64,000 bases of DNA from Virgibacillus_N oceani_A (GTDB lineage: Bacteria > Bacillota > Bacilli > Bacillales > Amphibacillaceae). The translations under genes were made by a program, and so were the position numbers. A model generated the notes under the pieces. The model did not search any database and had not been told where the DNA came from. It was given only the letters and a program-made list of their open reading frames with translations. Of this stretch, positions 1 to 9,113 are shown piece after piece. How positions within the stretch are numbered: position 1 is the first letter of the stretch; every line of letters begins with the position of its first letter. The stretch lies in NCBI GenBank assembly GCA_041521345.1, contig JBGOHB010000007.1. One strand, 5' to 3'.

Positions 1-464
1 ATTCCGAAGAATGCAAGCATATTATTCAATACGCCTAAACTCGGGTGATATAAAAACAAGAAAATGGTTGCACCTGCTGCTACAGAAATACCTAATGTGG
101 ATGAAAAGATCGTTCTGAAAAAACCAATTCCTTTTAATTTCTCACTGGCAATGACGGCCAGGAATAAAGAAATAACGATTTCTGCAGGGACCGTATAGAG
201 GACAAATAAAAATGTACCTACCATACTTTTCCGGAATTCAGATGACTGAAATAAATCATTATAGTGATCCCAGCCTACAAAATCACCGACTTCCCCTCCA
301 CCACTTACTTCAAAGAAGCTGTAATACAGTGTCATGATCATCGGGTAGAACAGGAATACAGCCAAGAGTACCAGTGCCAGGGAGATGTAAAGCATACCTT
401 CTCCAAATATTTTTCTCTGGTTGTGGTATCCGCGCTTTCCGGTTGTTCTGTTATTTTTACCCAA
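1..464 (-). CDS. Sugar ABC transporter permease, N-terminal part (runs off the window)
   Basis: Membrane permease of a carbohydrate ABC importer of the MalF/UgpA type. The minus-strand frame gives a short basic N-terminus (GKNNRTTGKRG), then a hydrophobic helix around residues 30-48 followed by YPMIMTLYYSFFEV, a typical first segment of these permeases. WDHYNDLFQSSEFRKS and a second helix (GTFLFVLYTVPAEIVISLFLAVI) follow. The gene is cut by the window edge after about 150 codons. The start is either TTG at 464, 11 nt after AGGAG, or GTG at 476 (in frame), which overlaps the same Shine-Dalgarno; I prefer TTG. The binding-protein gene would normally lie upstream, but here the next gene is a divergent esterase, so the rest of the system must lie to the left. 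Substrate cannot be told. Confidence 0.85.
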   Translation of the reverse strand, partial: MGKNNRTTGKRGYHNQRKIFGEGMLYISLALVLLAVFLFYPMIMTLYYSFFEVSGGGEVGDFVGWDHYNDLFQSSEFRKSMVGTFLFVLYTVPAEIVISLFLAVIASEKLKGIGFFRTIFSSTLGISVAAGATIFLFLYHPSLGVLNNMLAFFG

Positions 465-704
465 GGCGAGACTCACTCCTCTATGTATGGAATTAAATAA
501 CCGTGCTCACCTCCCGTAATCTTTTGTGTAAAAACGGCTTGCAAACTACATTTAAACAGACGGATGGAACCATGTGAAGAGGGTTTGCGGATACTTTACA
601 TAATATTAGGGGTAGCTTAATATTAACTTTACAAACATAACCATCTCTTTACAAAAGGTATGTTATGATAGCTAATAAACGTAACTATAATTGGAGGGAG
701 CTCA

Positions 705-1346
705 ATGAGATTTGAAGCTGGAGAAAAAATACTATTCATTGGAGACAGCATTACAGAAGACAATCGTTTCCAGGATGAAGCCGGGTTAGGAGCAGGGTAT
801 GTCCGTCATATCCATGACTATTTTGCTTTGCTTCATCCAGAATTAAAATTGCAGATTGTGAATAAAGGAATCAGCGGAAATAGAGTCGTAGATTTGAAAG
901 CGCGCTGGGAAACAGACGTGATTGAGGAAAAACCGGACTGGCTGTCTGTTTCGATTGGCGTAAATGATGTATGGCGACAATTGGATCGGCCAAATATCGA
1001 GCAGATTCATCCTGCTGAATTTATGGATGTTTATAGAGAATTGCTTAAGTCTGTCAAAGATAGAACAAATGCAAATCTAATCATTCTGGAACCTACTGTT
1101 ATTGAAGAAGATGAGCAGTCTGAAGGGAATTTGCTGCTGAAGGAATACATAGCGATTACAAGCATGCTGAGCAAAGAATTTGATGCCATTCATGTGCCGA
1201 TGCATCATCGATTTATTGCATATATCCGAGCATATCCTGGCAACAAACTCACAACGGATGGTGTACATATGAATACACTTGGAAGAATGCTGATGACACT
1301 TATCTGGCTGGAGAGTGCGGGATTGATTGAGGTAGATAGTGCATGA
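705..1346 (+). CDS. SGNH/GDSL-family esterase
   Basis: Hydrolase of the SGNH fold, 213 residues, cytoplasmic because no signal peptide is visible. Block I is FIGDSITEDN with the catalytic Ser (about residue 15), block II has the Gly in KGISGNRV, block III is GVND (about residue 87), and block V is DGVHMNTLGR with the catalytic Asp and His near the C-terminus. The family removes acetyl or acyl groups from sugars, including xylan and rhamnogalacturonan oligosaccharides; beside a sugar permease, deacetylation of imported oligosaccharides is a reasonable inference. GGAGGGAG lies 6 nt before the ATG. It is transcribed away from the permease. Confidence 0.85.
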   Translation: MRFEAGEKILFIGDSITEDNRFQDEAGLGAGYVRHIHDYFALLHPELKLQIVNKGISGNRVVDLKARWETDVIEEKPDWLSVSIGVNDVWRQLDRPNIEQIHPAEFMDVYRELLKSVKDRTNANLIILEPTVIEEDEQSEGNLLLKEYIAITSMLSKEFDAIHVPMHHRFIAYIRAYPGNKLTTDGVHMNTLGRMLMTLIWLESAGLIEVDSA

Positions 1347-1625
1347 ATTTTTTAGGATACTCATTTCGCTTTTCATTCTGCTTTCATCCCTTCTTTGTTG
1401 ATTAAGGGATCATCAATAATTTATCGCGTTTGGAAGGAACTATTCGATGTTAAAGTCCATTTTGAACGGCAGCAGGGGCAACATCAGCCTATTTGACAAT
1501 TGGATATATATGTTCAGGAACAGAGAAACGATCCTCAGTTATATCCCTCTTTTCTCGCTTCGTGAGCCCCCCTTCGCTAATCTAACAATTTAGTTAAAAA
1601 TTTATAAAATAAAATGGCTTCTCCT
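1347..1625. other. Gene-less stretch between the esterase and the proB leader
   Basis: No reading frame with a ribosome site on either strand. A TTGACA-like hexamer near 1490 has no matching -10 box at normal spacing. I looked for a proline T-box leader, the usual control of Bacillus proBA, and found neither a terminator/antiterminator pair nor a T-box core before proB. Confidence 0.5.
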
Positions 1626-1663
1626 CTTGAATATTTATTCAACATGATGCATAATAATTCATA
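1626..1663. promoter_or_regulatory. Tandem ARG boxes (ArgR/AhrC operator) upstream of proBA
   Basis: Two 18-bp boxes follow the arginine-repressor pattern TGNATWWWWATNCA: TGAATATTTATTCA at 1628-1641 and TGCATAATAATTCA at 1648-1661. Both cores match at every fixed position, and their centres lie 20 bp apart, one helical face, as in known ArgR/AhrC double operators. They lie about 100 bp before the proB start. Regulation by arginine is inferred from the motif. Confidence 0.7.
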
Positions 1664-1756
1664 ATTACTTATAAATATGAAAAACCAAGAAACAACACTA
1701 TCCCACAGAGAGTTTGGACATTTTTTACATAACTATATAAAACAGGAGTAATGCAA

Positions 1757-2899
1757 ATGGCAAAAGAACGGGTTGTCGTAAAAATTGGCAGCAGCTCGCT
1801 GACAAATGAAAAAGGGGAAATTAACCATGAAAAATTAGCAGATCATGTGCATGCAATTGCAGCATTACGAAAACAAAAGCATGACGTGATTTTGGTATCA
1901 TCCGGGGCCGTTGCTGCCGGCTTTAAAAAACTTGGTTATGCTTCCAGACCGGGTAGTTTAAAAGGAAGACAGGCAGCTGCTGCAGTAGGGCAAAGCCTGT
2001 TAATCCAAACCTATTTGGAAAAACTGCATGCTTATAATGTGACAGCAGCCCTGCTACTGCTGACACGATCGGACTTTTCCAATCGGGAACGATATCAGAA
2101 CGCTTTTGGCACCATCAGCGAACTGCTGGATCGCGGCGTTCTCCCGATTATCAATGAAAACGACACAGTTGCCGTAGATGAATTAACCTTTGGAGACAAT
2201 GACATGCTTTCTGCGCTGGTAAGCGGCTTTGTCCATGCGGATCGCTTAATCATTTTAACCGATATTAATGGTATTTATGACGGCAATCCGAAAACCAATC
2301 CAGATGCAAAAAAGATGCATTACCTGGAAGATATCACGGATGCCATGGTTCAATTTGCTGACGAAAACGGTTCGAAATTAGGCACCGGCGGTATGAAATC
2401 CAAGCTGCTTGCGGCAAAAACTGCACTTTCTTTAGGTGTTCCCGTTTTTGTAGGTCAAGGTGAAGGAAGAAATAAGCTGCTGGATGTCATAAAAGGGGAT
2501 GGCAATGGTACTTACATCGCTAACCCTGAACTGCATTGGGTCAACACTAAAAAGCAATGGATTGGCCTTCACTCCAAGCCAGCAGGCAAAATTTACGTGG
2601 ACCAAGGGGCAGAGGAAGCGATTCGCTTTAACAGCAAAAGTCTGTTGTCCGCCGGCGTGTTCAAAGTACAGGGAATGTTTGAAGAAGGCGATGTCGTGGA
2701 GGTTTTAAGTAAAAATGGCTTGCTCGGAAAAGGGCAGGTCCGTTGTTCATCCATTGAATTAAAACAATGGATCGAAAACCGTAAGAAAGAAGAAAATTCA
2801 AGCAAACCAGCCTTGAAGGTCATACGCGGAGACCATTGGGTTGATTTGACAATACAAAGGGAGGAATTCGAAGGTGAGCGAAGTACAGTTAAAGGGTAA
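1757..2899 (+). CDS. proB: Glutamate 5-kinase
   Basis: First step of proline synthesis: ATP plus L-glutamate to glutamyl 5-phosphate. The amino-acid kinase domain (residues 1 to about 255) has the nucleotide motif VVKIGSSSLT, VSSGAVAAG, the substrate region INENDTVAVDEL, FGDNDMLSA and GTGGMKSKLLAAK. A C-terminal PUA domain (about 275-360, from GKIYVDQGAEEAI) follows. An upstream in-frame ATG at 1751 sits only 2 nt from AGGAG; ATG 1757 has 8 nt spacing and starts MAKERVVVKIG like relatives, so I use it (380 aa). The 3' end overlaps proA by 26 bp, so the pair is translationally coupled. In halophiles proline is also a compatible solute, so this operon may serve osmoadaptation. Confidence 0.95.
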   Translation: MAKERVVVKIGSSSLTNEKGEINHEKLADHVHAIAALRKQKHDVILVSSGAVAAGFKKLGYASRPGSLKGRQAAAAVGQSLLIQTYLEKLHAYNVTAALLLLTRSDFSNRERYQNAFGTISELLDRGVLPIINENDTVAVDELTFGDNDMLSALVSGFVHADRLIILTDINGIYDGNPKTNPDAKKMHYLEDITDAMVQFADENGSKLGTGGMKSKLLAAKTALSLGVPVFVGQGEGRNKLLDVIKGDGNGTYIANPELHWVNTKKQWIGLHSKPAGKIYVDQGAEEAIRFNSKSLLSAGVFKVQGMFEEGDVVEVLSKNGLLGKGQVRCSSIELKQWIENRKKEENSSKPALKVIRGDHWVDLTIQREEFEGERSTVKG

Positions 2900-4121
2900 A
2901 AAGGCACAGGAAGCAAGCTACGAAATGACAGCATTACAGACAGAACAGAAAAACAACGCATTAAAATTAATTGCTGACCAAATTGTAGAAGATCAAGGGC
3001 TTATTTTGGAAGAAAATCAAAGAGATATTGAAGCGGGCAGGAATAAGGAAGTATCGGAGGCGATTCTGGACCGGATCCTGCTCACGGCGGAACGAATAGA
3101 AAGCATGGCACAAGGAATCGAGCAGATTATCGAACTGACGGACCCAATAGGAGAGACACTGGAGACCATTGAAAAAGAGAATGGTTTATTTGTGGAAAAA
3201 AAGCGCGTTCCGATTGGCGTAGTCGGCATGATTTATGAAGCAAGACCAAACGTAACGATTGATGCTGCAACGCTTTCCGTGAAGACAGGAAACGCTGTTA
3301 TATTACGCGGAAGTTCTTCTGCCAAATATTCTAATATGGCACTCGTGAAGTCGATCCATACCGCCTTGGTTAAAAGCAATGTCCCTGTAGATGCCGTGCA
3401 ATTGATTGAGGATACGAGCAGGGAAACGGCAAAAGAGCTTTTCCGGCTTAACGAATATCTGGACGTGCTTATTCCACGTGGCGGTAAAAATCTGATCGAC
3501 ACGGTTGTACGTGAATCTACGGTTCCGGTAATTGAAACCGGAGCGGGAAATTGTCATGTGTATGTGGATGAATCGGCCAAACAGGAAATGGCAGAGGCGA
3601 TTATATTAAATGCGAAATTGCAGCGTCCCTCTGTTTGTAACGCAATTGAATCGCTGTTGATCCAGACGTCGTGGTTTGATCAATATGGAACCGGCCTTTT
3701 GGAGAAGTTGAGTGAGCAAGGTGTGGAAGTTATTGCAGATGAAAAAATAGTTCAGAGTTACCCCAAAGCAAAACCGGCATCAGAGGAAGATTGGCATACA
3801 GAGTACCTTGGACTGACTATTAGTGTGAAACTGGTTGATGATGTGAACGAAGCTGTCCAGCATATAAATAAATATGGGACGAGACATTCTGAATCAATCA
3901 TCACGGAGGATAAAAAGGCTGCTGCGTTATTCCAGCAAAAGGTCGATGCAGCTGCAGTCTATCATAATGTATCCACCAGATTCACGGACGGATTTGAATT
4001 TGGCTATGGTGCAGAAATCGGGATCAGCACCCAAAAACTCCATGCCAGAGGACCGATGGGATTGCCTGCACTGACATCGAGCAAATTTTTCGTTACGGGA
4101 GATGGCATAGTAAGAGAGTAA
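2874..4121 (+). CDS. proA: Glutamate-5-semialdehyde dehydrogenase (gamma-glutamyl phosphate reductase)
   Basis: Second step of proline synthesis, NADPH reduction of glutamyl 5-phosphate. Length 415 aa is normal for ProA. Recognisable segments are RVPIGVVGMIYEARPNVT, the nucleotide-binding LRGSSSAKYSN, LIPRGGKNLI, and the catalytic cysteine in RPSVCNAIESLL, followed by FTDGFEFGYGAEIGISTQKLHARGPMGL. The start is GTG at 2874 inside proB, preceded by GGGAGGAA. The next plus-strand feature is a terminator-like hairpin at 4209. Confidence 0.96.
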   Translation: MSEVQLKGKKAQEASYEMTALQTEQKNNALKLIADQIVEDQGLILEENQRDIEAGRNKEVSEAILDRILLTAERIESMAQGIEQIIELTDPIGETLETIEKENGLFVEKKRVPIGVVGMIYEARPNVTIDAATLSVKTGNAVILRGSSSAKYSNMALVKSIHTALVKSNVPVDAVQLIEDTSRETAKELFRLNEYLDVLIPRGGKNLIDTVVRESTVPVIETGAGNCHVYVDESAKQEMAEAIILNAKLQRPSVCNAIESLLIQTSWFDQYGTGLLEKLSEQGVEVIADEKIVQSYPKAKPASEEDWHTEYLGLTISVKLVDDVNEAVQHINKYGTRHSESIITEDKKAAALFQQKVDAAAVYHNVSTRFTDGFEFGYGAEIGISTQKLHARGPMGLPALTSSKFFVTGDGIVRE

Positions 4122-4208
4122 TAATTTGGATAACGATAAAACATGCCTTCATAAACAAAGGGTTTACTTGCCAGTTGCAAAAGGCTATTTTTATCTCTGT
4201 GTTAAAAG

Positions 4209-4235
4209 GGCTTAGAATAATTTTCATTCTAAGCC
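4209..4235. terminator. Hairpin terminator downstream of proBA
   Basis: Perfect 10-bp stem GGCTTAGAAT/ATTCTAAGCC with a 7-nt loop. A T-rich tail follows on the plus strand and a short T run follows on the minus strand, so it can serve both proA and the convergent lipoprotein gene. Confidence 0.7.
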
Positions 4236-4311
4236 TTGCTTCTTATCTTAAATTTCATTACCTCAGCGTTCGATTTATCCGGTACATCCACTTAAAAGTT
4301 AGCCTGCAAAT

Positions 4312-4962
4312 TTACTTCATATAATCTTCCACTAACTCATAGCATCTTTCTTCTGTCATATTTGCCAGCACACTCACATATTCTAAATGCTCCTGGGTGC
4401 CACCTTTATATTCTAGCGATGCTTCCAATGCACTTTCATCTCTCAATTCTATCCATTCCCGTTGTTCCTCTCTTAACTGGTCCATCTCTCCTGAGGACAG
4501 TTGCTCCTCTAAAACGCCGTATATTTCATTCAACAATTCATCCCATATATCCCATCTTTCGTTTTCCACTTCTTTTAAAGCGTATGTTGATGAATCGGAT
4601 GCTTCCAGTTCTTCCGTTATTTCCTTCGTATCAGCAAGCTTTTGGACATATTCATCCTTTTTACTTTCCGTGACTTCATTGTTGCTGCTATTTGACTTTG
4701 ATGAGCCTTCCTCATTTTCAGCTGATTGATTAGCAGTTTCTTCTTCGGCATCTGACTGGGTATCAGCTTCCTCAGAAGCATTTTCAATTGGATCTTCAGA
4801 TTCGTTTGCTGTATCTTCATCTGTAGCGTTATCATTTGTTTCTTGGGCCGAATCACGATTCGGTGATTGGTCATCCGGTTCAGCAGAAGATTGTCCACAA
4901 GCACTTACTATCACTATTGCTGCTGTTAATATTATCATTAAAAACTTCCGGTTATTTTTCAT
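4312..4962 (-). CDS. Acidic lipoprotein with a C-terminal LprI (DUF1311) domain
   Basis: Secreted, membrane-anchored protein of 216 aa. The signal peptide MKNNRKFLMIILTAAIVIVSAC ends in a lipobox (VSAC, Cys 22). A linker of about 90 residues rich in Glu, Asp, Asn and Ser follows. The last 75 residues (LLNEIYGVLEEQLSSGEMDQL, then EEQREWIELRDESA, then MTEERCYELVEDYM) match the LprI/DUF1311 pattern: a long helix, the QR-W-x3-RD core and a C-terminal TEER helix. The family includes proposed lysozyme inhibitors, but most members have no known function. The extreme acidity fits a salt-adapted surface protein. No operon partner. Confidence 0.75.
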   Translation of the reverse strand: MKNNRKFLMIILTAAIVIVSACGQSSAEPDDQSPNRDSAQETNDNATDEDTANESEDPIENASEEADTQSDAEEETANQSAENEEGSSKSNSSNNEVTESKKDEYVQKLADTKEITEELEASDSSTYALKEVENERWDIWDELLNEIYGVLEEQLSSGEMDQLREEQREWIELRDESALEASLEYKGGTQEHLEYVSVLANMTEERCYELVEDYMK

Positions 4963-5095
4963 TTGCTCGTCCCCTTAAAACCATATGTATTATGGATATT
5001 TCAACTATACTTATTAACTATGAAACAGGTTCCAACCGCCCAAAAAGCTGCTCCTAATTCTTAGGTAAAAGCCAGCACCCATTTATCAAGCAACA

Positions 5096-5602
5096 CTACA
5101 ACATAAAAAGTATGACAAATAGAGCAAATGTTGTCCAAATAAATGAGTATTTAATTTTATTCTGGTTCGTGATTATATTCTTTTTTGCCTTATGTATCAA
5201 CGCCAAAACGGCTACATGTAATAAGAATAAAACATAATAAATGAATACGTATAAAACCCACCGATTATTTTGCACAAAATGATTCAACGGTTCGATCAGT
5301 AGGATACTTAAAATAACAACTAATGATATAGCGAATAAAATTGGCATTAGGATATACATTTTATCCCATAACGGATGCTTTAAAAATGTGTCACTTTTCT
5401 CCGTTTGAAAATACATGAGTAAACTTAGCAAACCAATGACCACTACAATAAACAAAAATGTCATTAACATTTGGCCACTTGTCCCGGTGCTTGAATTTAT
5501 TGGTACTGCGATATCTTTTTTAAATATATCTGCTATAAATGCCACAACTGCCAGTAAAGCAATAATAACTCCCTGGAATAAAGTCCAACGGGAAAAAAAC
5601 AT
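5096..5602 (-). CDS. Hypothetical integral membrane protein
   Basis: 168 residues with five probable membrane segments (about 9-27, 46-64, 83-104, 114-136 and 150-168) and short loops; the last helix runs to the C-terminus. No conserved catalytic motif is visible and I do not recognise the family. It reads in the same direction as its neighbours but is separated from them by about 70 and 130 nt, so it may be monocistronic. The composition is typical of a real Bacillaceae membrane protein. Confidence 0.6.
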   Translation of the reverse strand: MFFSRWTLFQGVIIALLAVVAFIADIFKKDIAVPINSSTGTSGQMLMTFLFIVVVIGLLSLLMYFQTEKSDTFLKHPLWDKMYILMPILFAISLVVILSILLIEPLNHFVQNNRWVLYVFIYYVLFLLHVAVLALIHKAKKNIITNQNKIKYSFIWTTFALFVILFML

Positions 5603-5672
5603 AATTTATGATACTCCCTCATTCATTTTTGCTATTAGCAGTAAAAAAACTGTCAATGAATCTCGTATAACG

Positions 5673-6341
5673 CTAATCTGTCTTTTCTTCTGATACCACT
5701 ATGAGTCCTTCCTTACTCATCGCAATATGCCGCCCATCTGTAAACGTGATCTCAAGTGGATGTGTCTCTGCCTTCTTCTTTGAGAACTCCCATTTCCATT
5801 CCGGTGGTACGAGAACGATGTACGCATCGCCCCTGCCCAGGTAGTTCATTCCCTTTGTGTTCACTTCTGCCCCGTGCCGGAGCGGGATCCCCATGTCCTG
5901 CAGTTCTTCTCCAGCTTCGTAAACATAAGGTGTCGTTATGCCGACTTCGCTCACATCGAAAAAAGCCTCTTTGGTCAAAGGGCCAAAAAGATCCCGATTT
6001 CTTCGGGCAATTAACTCTACCGTATTTCCGGCAGGATCTTCAACGTACATGGAATCTGCTCCGAGACTTTGATAATAGGTTTCTGTAACCCCCTGGCTCT
6101 GTAGTAACGGCATTCTATCCCTTATCCATTGTTTCATAATCACAAACTGATTTCCTGGAATATTAATGGCAAAATGATAAAAAGCCGGATTTTCCGAATG
6201 TTTAAATGTTATATCCGTACCTCCTACATTCACAGTGAACTGTTCGGTGTTGGATTCTTTCATATCCCATTCCAATACATTTGCATAAAATCGCTTCATT
6301 TGTTTCACTTTATTTGTATAAAATAATACCGATTCAAACAT
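5673..6341 (-). CDS. VOC-family (glyoxalase/dioxygenase-fold) protein
   Basis: 222-residue protein with two vicinal-oxygen-chelate modules. The first (about 1-115) starts FESVLFYTNKVKQMKRFYANVLEWDM and ends YVEDPAGNTVELIARR, the usual closing strand with a metal-site Glu. The second half (about 125-215) begins VSEVGITTPYVYEAGEELQ and is more divergent. The fold covers glyoxalases, thiol transferases and extradiol dioxygenases, so the reaction cannot be named. GAGGTGAAGG precedes the ATG closely. No partner genes point to a substrate. Confidence 0.75.
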   Translation of the reverse strand: MFESVLFYTNKVKQMKRFYANVLEWDMKESNTEQFTVNVGGTDITFKHSENPAFYHFAINIPGNQFVIMKQWIRDRMPLLQSQGVTETYYQSLGADSMYVEDPAGNTVELIARRNRDLFGPLTKEAFFDVSEVGITTPYVYEAGEELQDMGIPLRHGAEVNTKGMNYLGRGDAYIVLVPPEWKWEFSKKKAETHPLEITFTDGRHIAMSKEGLIVVSEEKTD

Positions 6342-6434
6342 GCCTTCACCTCAAATTGTATGGTCTTGGCTTACTGCCCTTTTTCATATTATATCATCTA
6401 GGGGTCTGAGCCCGCAATTTGAAAAATTCTGTAT

Positions 6435-7124
6435 TTACGGCAGCTCCACTGGGATAGGTTGATCCAAAACCAGTTCATTTTCTTTCACAATACAGTCGTA
6501 TGCTAAAATCTGCACACCTTCCCGAGACGCTTTATGTACAGCGTCTGCAAAAGCTGCGTCCATTTCTGCGTGTGGTATAAAAGTACGACAGCCTTTCATT
6601 TGCACGAGAAAAAAGATGGCAGCAGTATAGCCTTCACGTGCAGCTTTAATCAGTTCCAATATATGCTTTGTTCCCCGCGCTGTTGGCGCATCCGGAAACA
6701 TAGCAATACCATTCTGTTCCAGTGTTACACCTTTCACCTCGATAAAGCCTTTTTTCTCCCCTTTTTCAAAATAAATATCAAAGCGAGAAGCGCCATAAGT
6801 GATTTCTCTTTTGACCAATTGCAACTCTCTAAATTCGGGTATGTCCCCATTTTTAAGCGCTTCAAAAACAACCGTATTCGGTGCTTGGGAATCGGTATTT
6901 ACCCACTTACCATTTTTTCCCGCTGCAATCAGCGAATATTTTGTTTTTCTGTTTGGATTGTCACTGAATTCCAACAGAACGTCGGCTCCAGGCTTAAGCA
7001 GTTCCTTCAGGCGTCCTGTGTTTTTTATATGTACGCTTTCTGTTATACCATCGACAGAAACCTCTGCAATAAATCTGTTCATGCGTCTTTTCAGTATGCC
7101 ATGTACCATTTTTCCGTATTTCAT
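6435..7124 (-). CDS. sfsA: SfsA family protein (DNA/RNA nuclease-like)
   Basis: 229 aa, the standard length. The N-terminal OB-like part (FIAEVSVDG, then HIKNTGRLKELLKPGADVLLEF) is followed by the PD-(D/E)XK-type core: SRFDIYFEKGEKKGFIEVKGVTLEQ, with the Asp and the E-x-K catalytic set, then FPDAPTARGTKHILELI. E. coli SfsA was first described as affecting maltose gene expression and later as nuclease-like; the cellular role here is unknown. GGTGGAG precedes the ATG. Confidence 0.92.
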   Translation of the reverse strand: MKYGKMVHGILKRRMNRFIAEVSVDGITESVHIKNTGRLKELLKPGADVLLEFSDNPNRKTKYSLIAAGKNGKWVNTDSQAPNTVVFEALKNGDIPEFRELQLVKREITYGASRFDIYFEKGEKKGFIEVKGVTLEQNGIAMFPDAPTARGTKHILELIKAAREGYTAAIFFLVQMKGCRTFIPHAEMDAAFADAVHKASREGVQILAYDCIVKENELVLDQPIPVELP

Positions 7125-7140
7125 TTTTTACTCCACCCTA

Positions 7141-7180
7141 AAAAGAACCTTCAATCCAAGATGGATCAAAGGTTCCTTTG
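7141..7180 (-). terminator. Rho-independent terminator of mqo
   Basis: On the minus strand a long stem pairs GGAACCTTTGATCC with GGATTGAAGGTTC (one bulge, one G-U pair) across a short loop, followed by TTTTTA. It lies just behind the mqo stop and in front of sfsA, so sfsA needs its own promoter. Confidence 0.8.
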
Positions 7181-7190
7181 TTTTAATTTT

Positions 7191-8693
7191 CTACACAACC
7201 AATTCCGTCTTTTCATCCAACCCAAGCACTTGGGAATTAGAAGCATGAATTTCTCTCAATAGCTGCGGATTTTCCGCCAGCGACTTGCCGTAAGAAGGAA
7301 TCATTTCCTTTAATTTCGGCTCCCATGCTTCCATATATTCCGGGAAACATCTATTCATGATATCAATCATCACGTTAACCGCAGTCGAAGCACCTGGAGA
7401 GGCACCAAGCAAGGCTGCAACAGTGCCATCCGCATCGGTAATAAGCTCTGTTCCAAATTGAAGCGTTCCTTTGCCGCCGTCTTCCGTATCCTTGATCACC
7501 TGCACACGTTGGCCAGCTACGACTAAATTCCAATCCTCCGATTTTGCACTTGGGATAAACTCGCGTAACTCCTCCATACGTTGTTCTTTGGATTGCATCA
7601 CCTGCTGAACGAGATATTTTGTGAGTGGCAGCTCTTTTGCTCCTGCCGACAGCATGGTGAACACATTATTCGGTTTTACGGAAGTGACCAAATCAAACAG
7701 CGAACCGGTTTTCAGGAATTTCGGCGAGAATCCGGCAAATGGTCCAAATAACAACGATTTTTTATGGTTGATATAACGGGTGTCAAGATGCGGTACAGAC
7801 ATTGGCGGTGCACCGACTTTTGCCTTCCCGTACACTTTCCCGTGATGCTGTGCCACGACTTCGGGATTGTTACATTCCATGAAAACACCACTTACAGGGA
7901 ATCCGCCAATATGCTTGCTCTCAGGAATGCCTGTTTTTTGCAGCAGGTGAAGACTGCCGCCACCGCCGCCAATAAAGACAAAATTGGCTGTATGGTATTC
8001 AATCGCACCATTGGCGTGGTCAATCACTTTGACTTCCCAGGCGCCGTCACTGGTACTTTTAATATCTTCCACACTATGCTGGTAGTTTACCTCTACATCC
8101 GTCTCCTCTAAATGGGCAAACATTTTACGCGTTAAAGCACCAAAATTGACATCCGTACCTGTGTCGATTTTGGTTGCTGCAATCGGTTCTGCTGATGTGC
8201 GGTTTTCCATAATAAGCGGCATCCATTCTTTAAGCGTTTCCGGATCATCGGAAAACGCCATCCCTTCAAATAAAGGATTATTGGACATTGCTTCATAGCG
8301 TTTTTTCAAAAATGCTACATTGGCTTCACCTTGTACCATGCTTAAATGCGGCAATGGCATAATAAATTCTTCCGGATTGGGAAGCAGGTCTTTATTTACG
8401 AGATAAGACCAATACTGCATGGAAACACGGAATTGTTCATTTATTTTTTTTGCTTTTTCAATATCTACAGATCCATCCGGATTTTGTTTGGTGTAGTTTA
8501 GTTCACATAATGCAGCATGCCCTGTTCCGGCATTATTCATTTCATGGGAGCTTTCCTCTCCTGCTTTCTCCAGCTTCTCAAAGGCTGTAATTTTCCAATC
8601 TGGTGCAAGTTCCTTCAGGAGTGTACCCAGCGTAGCACTCATGATGCCTGCGCCGATTAAGATAACATCTGTGCTGACTTGTTCCGTTTTCAT
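7191..8693 (-). CDS. mqo: Malate:quinone oxidoreductase
   Basis: Membrane-associated FAD enzyme that oxidises malate to oxaloacetate and passes electrons to the quinone pool, bypassing NAD malate dehydrogenase. 500 aa, normal length. The FAD-binding fold is at the start (VILIGAGIMSATLGTLLKEL), then EKLEKAGEESSHEMNNAGTGHAA, the conserved FVFIGGGGGSLHLLQKTGIP, and the C-terminal LLGASPGASTAVNVMIDIM. No membrane helix is predicted, as expected for a peripheral protein. Single gene with its own terminator. Confidence 0.95.
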   Translation of the reverse strand: MKTEQVSTDVILIGAGIMSATLGTLLKELAPDWKITAFEKLEKAGEESSHEMNNAGTGHAALCELNYTKQNPDGSVDIEKAKKINEQFRVSMQYWSYLVNKDLLPNPEEFIMPLPHLSMVQGEANVAFLKKRYEAMSNNPLFEGMAFSDDPETLKEWMPLIMENRTSAEPIAATKIDTGTDVNFGALTRKMFAHLEETDVEVNYQHSVEDIKSTSDGAWEVKVIDHANGAIEYHTANFVFIGGGGGSLHLLQKTGIPESKHIGGFPVSGVFMECNNPEVVAQHHGKVYGKAKVGAPPMSVPHLDTRYINHKKSLLFGPFAGFSPKFLKTGSLFDLVTSVKPNNVFTMLSAGAKELPLTKYLVQQVMQSKEQRMEELREFIPSAKSEDWNLVVAGQRVQVIKDTEDGGKGTLQFGTELITDADGTVAALLGASPGASTAVNVMIDIMNRCFPEYMEAWEPKLKEMIPSYGKSLAENPQLLREIHASNSQVLGLDEKTELVV

Positions 8694-9072
8694 GTTTATC
8701 TACCTCTGTATTCTGAAATTTAAGTACTAATGCAAGTGTTTCAATTAGAAATCACACTAAGGTAAGGCGTGCCGTGTGAACACACCTTTTCTACTTAAAA
8801 GCATTTTTTCTTTCTTAGAAGTCCTTATACTTTGGAATGCAAGCTTTTCGGCGAATGCCTAAGTTGCACATATGCATATAAGGAAGGATATGCGAAAAAA
8901 TATAACTTTATTTATTATATCATATTTGAGCTAGTTTCATATACCTGTTAATCAAAGGAAACGTATTTTACGTTATTTATGCCCTTCTTTTTAGTCATAG
9001 AAAACATCCTTCCCAATTTTTCCTTTGCTATTTATGATCTATAATAGGGAGCTGCTGAATTCTTCCACTAAA
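8694..9072. other. Gene-less stretch upstream of mqo
   Basis: AT-rich DNA holding the mqo promoter region and the 3' flank of the gluconokinase gene. I see no open frame with a ribosome site and no strong repeat apart from the terminator that begins at 9073. Confidence 0.5.
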
Positions 9073-9107
9073 AATCCATCAGCAGAAAAGATTTCTACTG
9101 ATGGATT
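9073..9107 (-). terminator. Rho-independent terminator of gntK
   Basis: Stem AATCCATCAG/CTGATGGATT around a 15-nt loop, followed on the minus strand by a run of T. It starts 7 nt after the gntK stop codon. Confidence 0.85.
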
Positions 9108-9113
9108 ATTCCA

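Noticed and set aside
1347..1750. Proline T-box leader before proBA
   Set aside because: I found no T-box core and no terminator/antiterminator pair; the only strong signals are the two ARG boxes.
6534..7262. Long plus-strand open frame opposite sfsA
   Set aside because: Cys/Phe-rich antisense shadow of sfsA without a ribosome site or recognisable domain.
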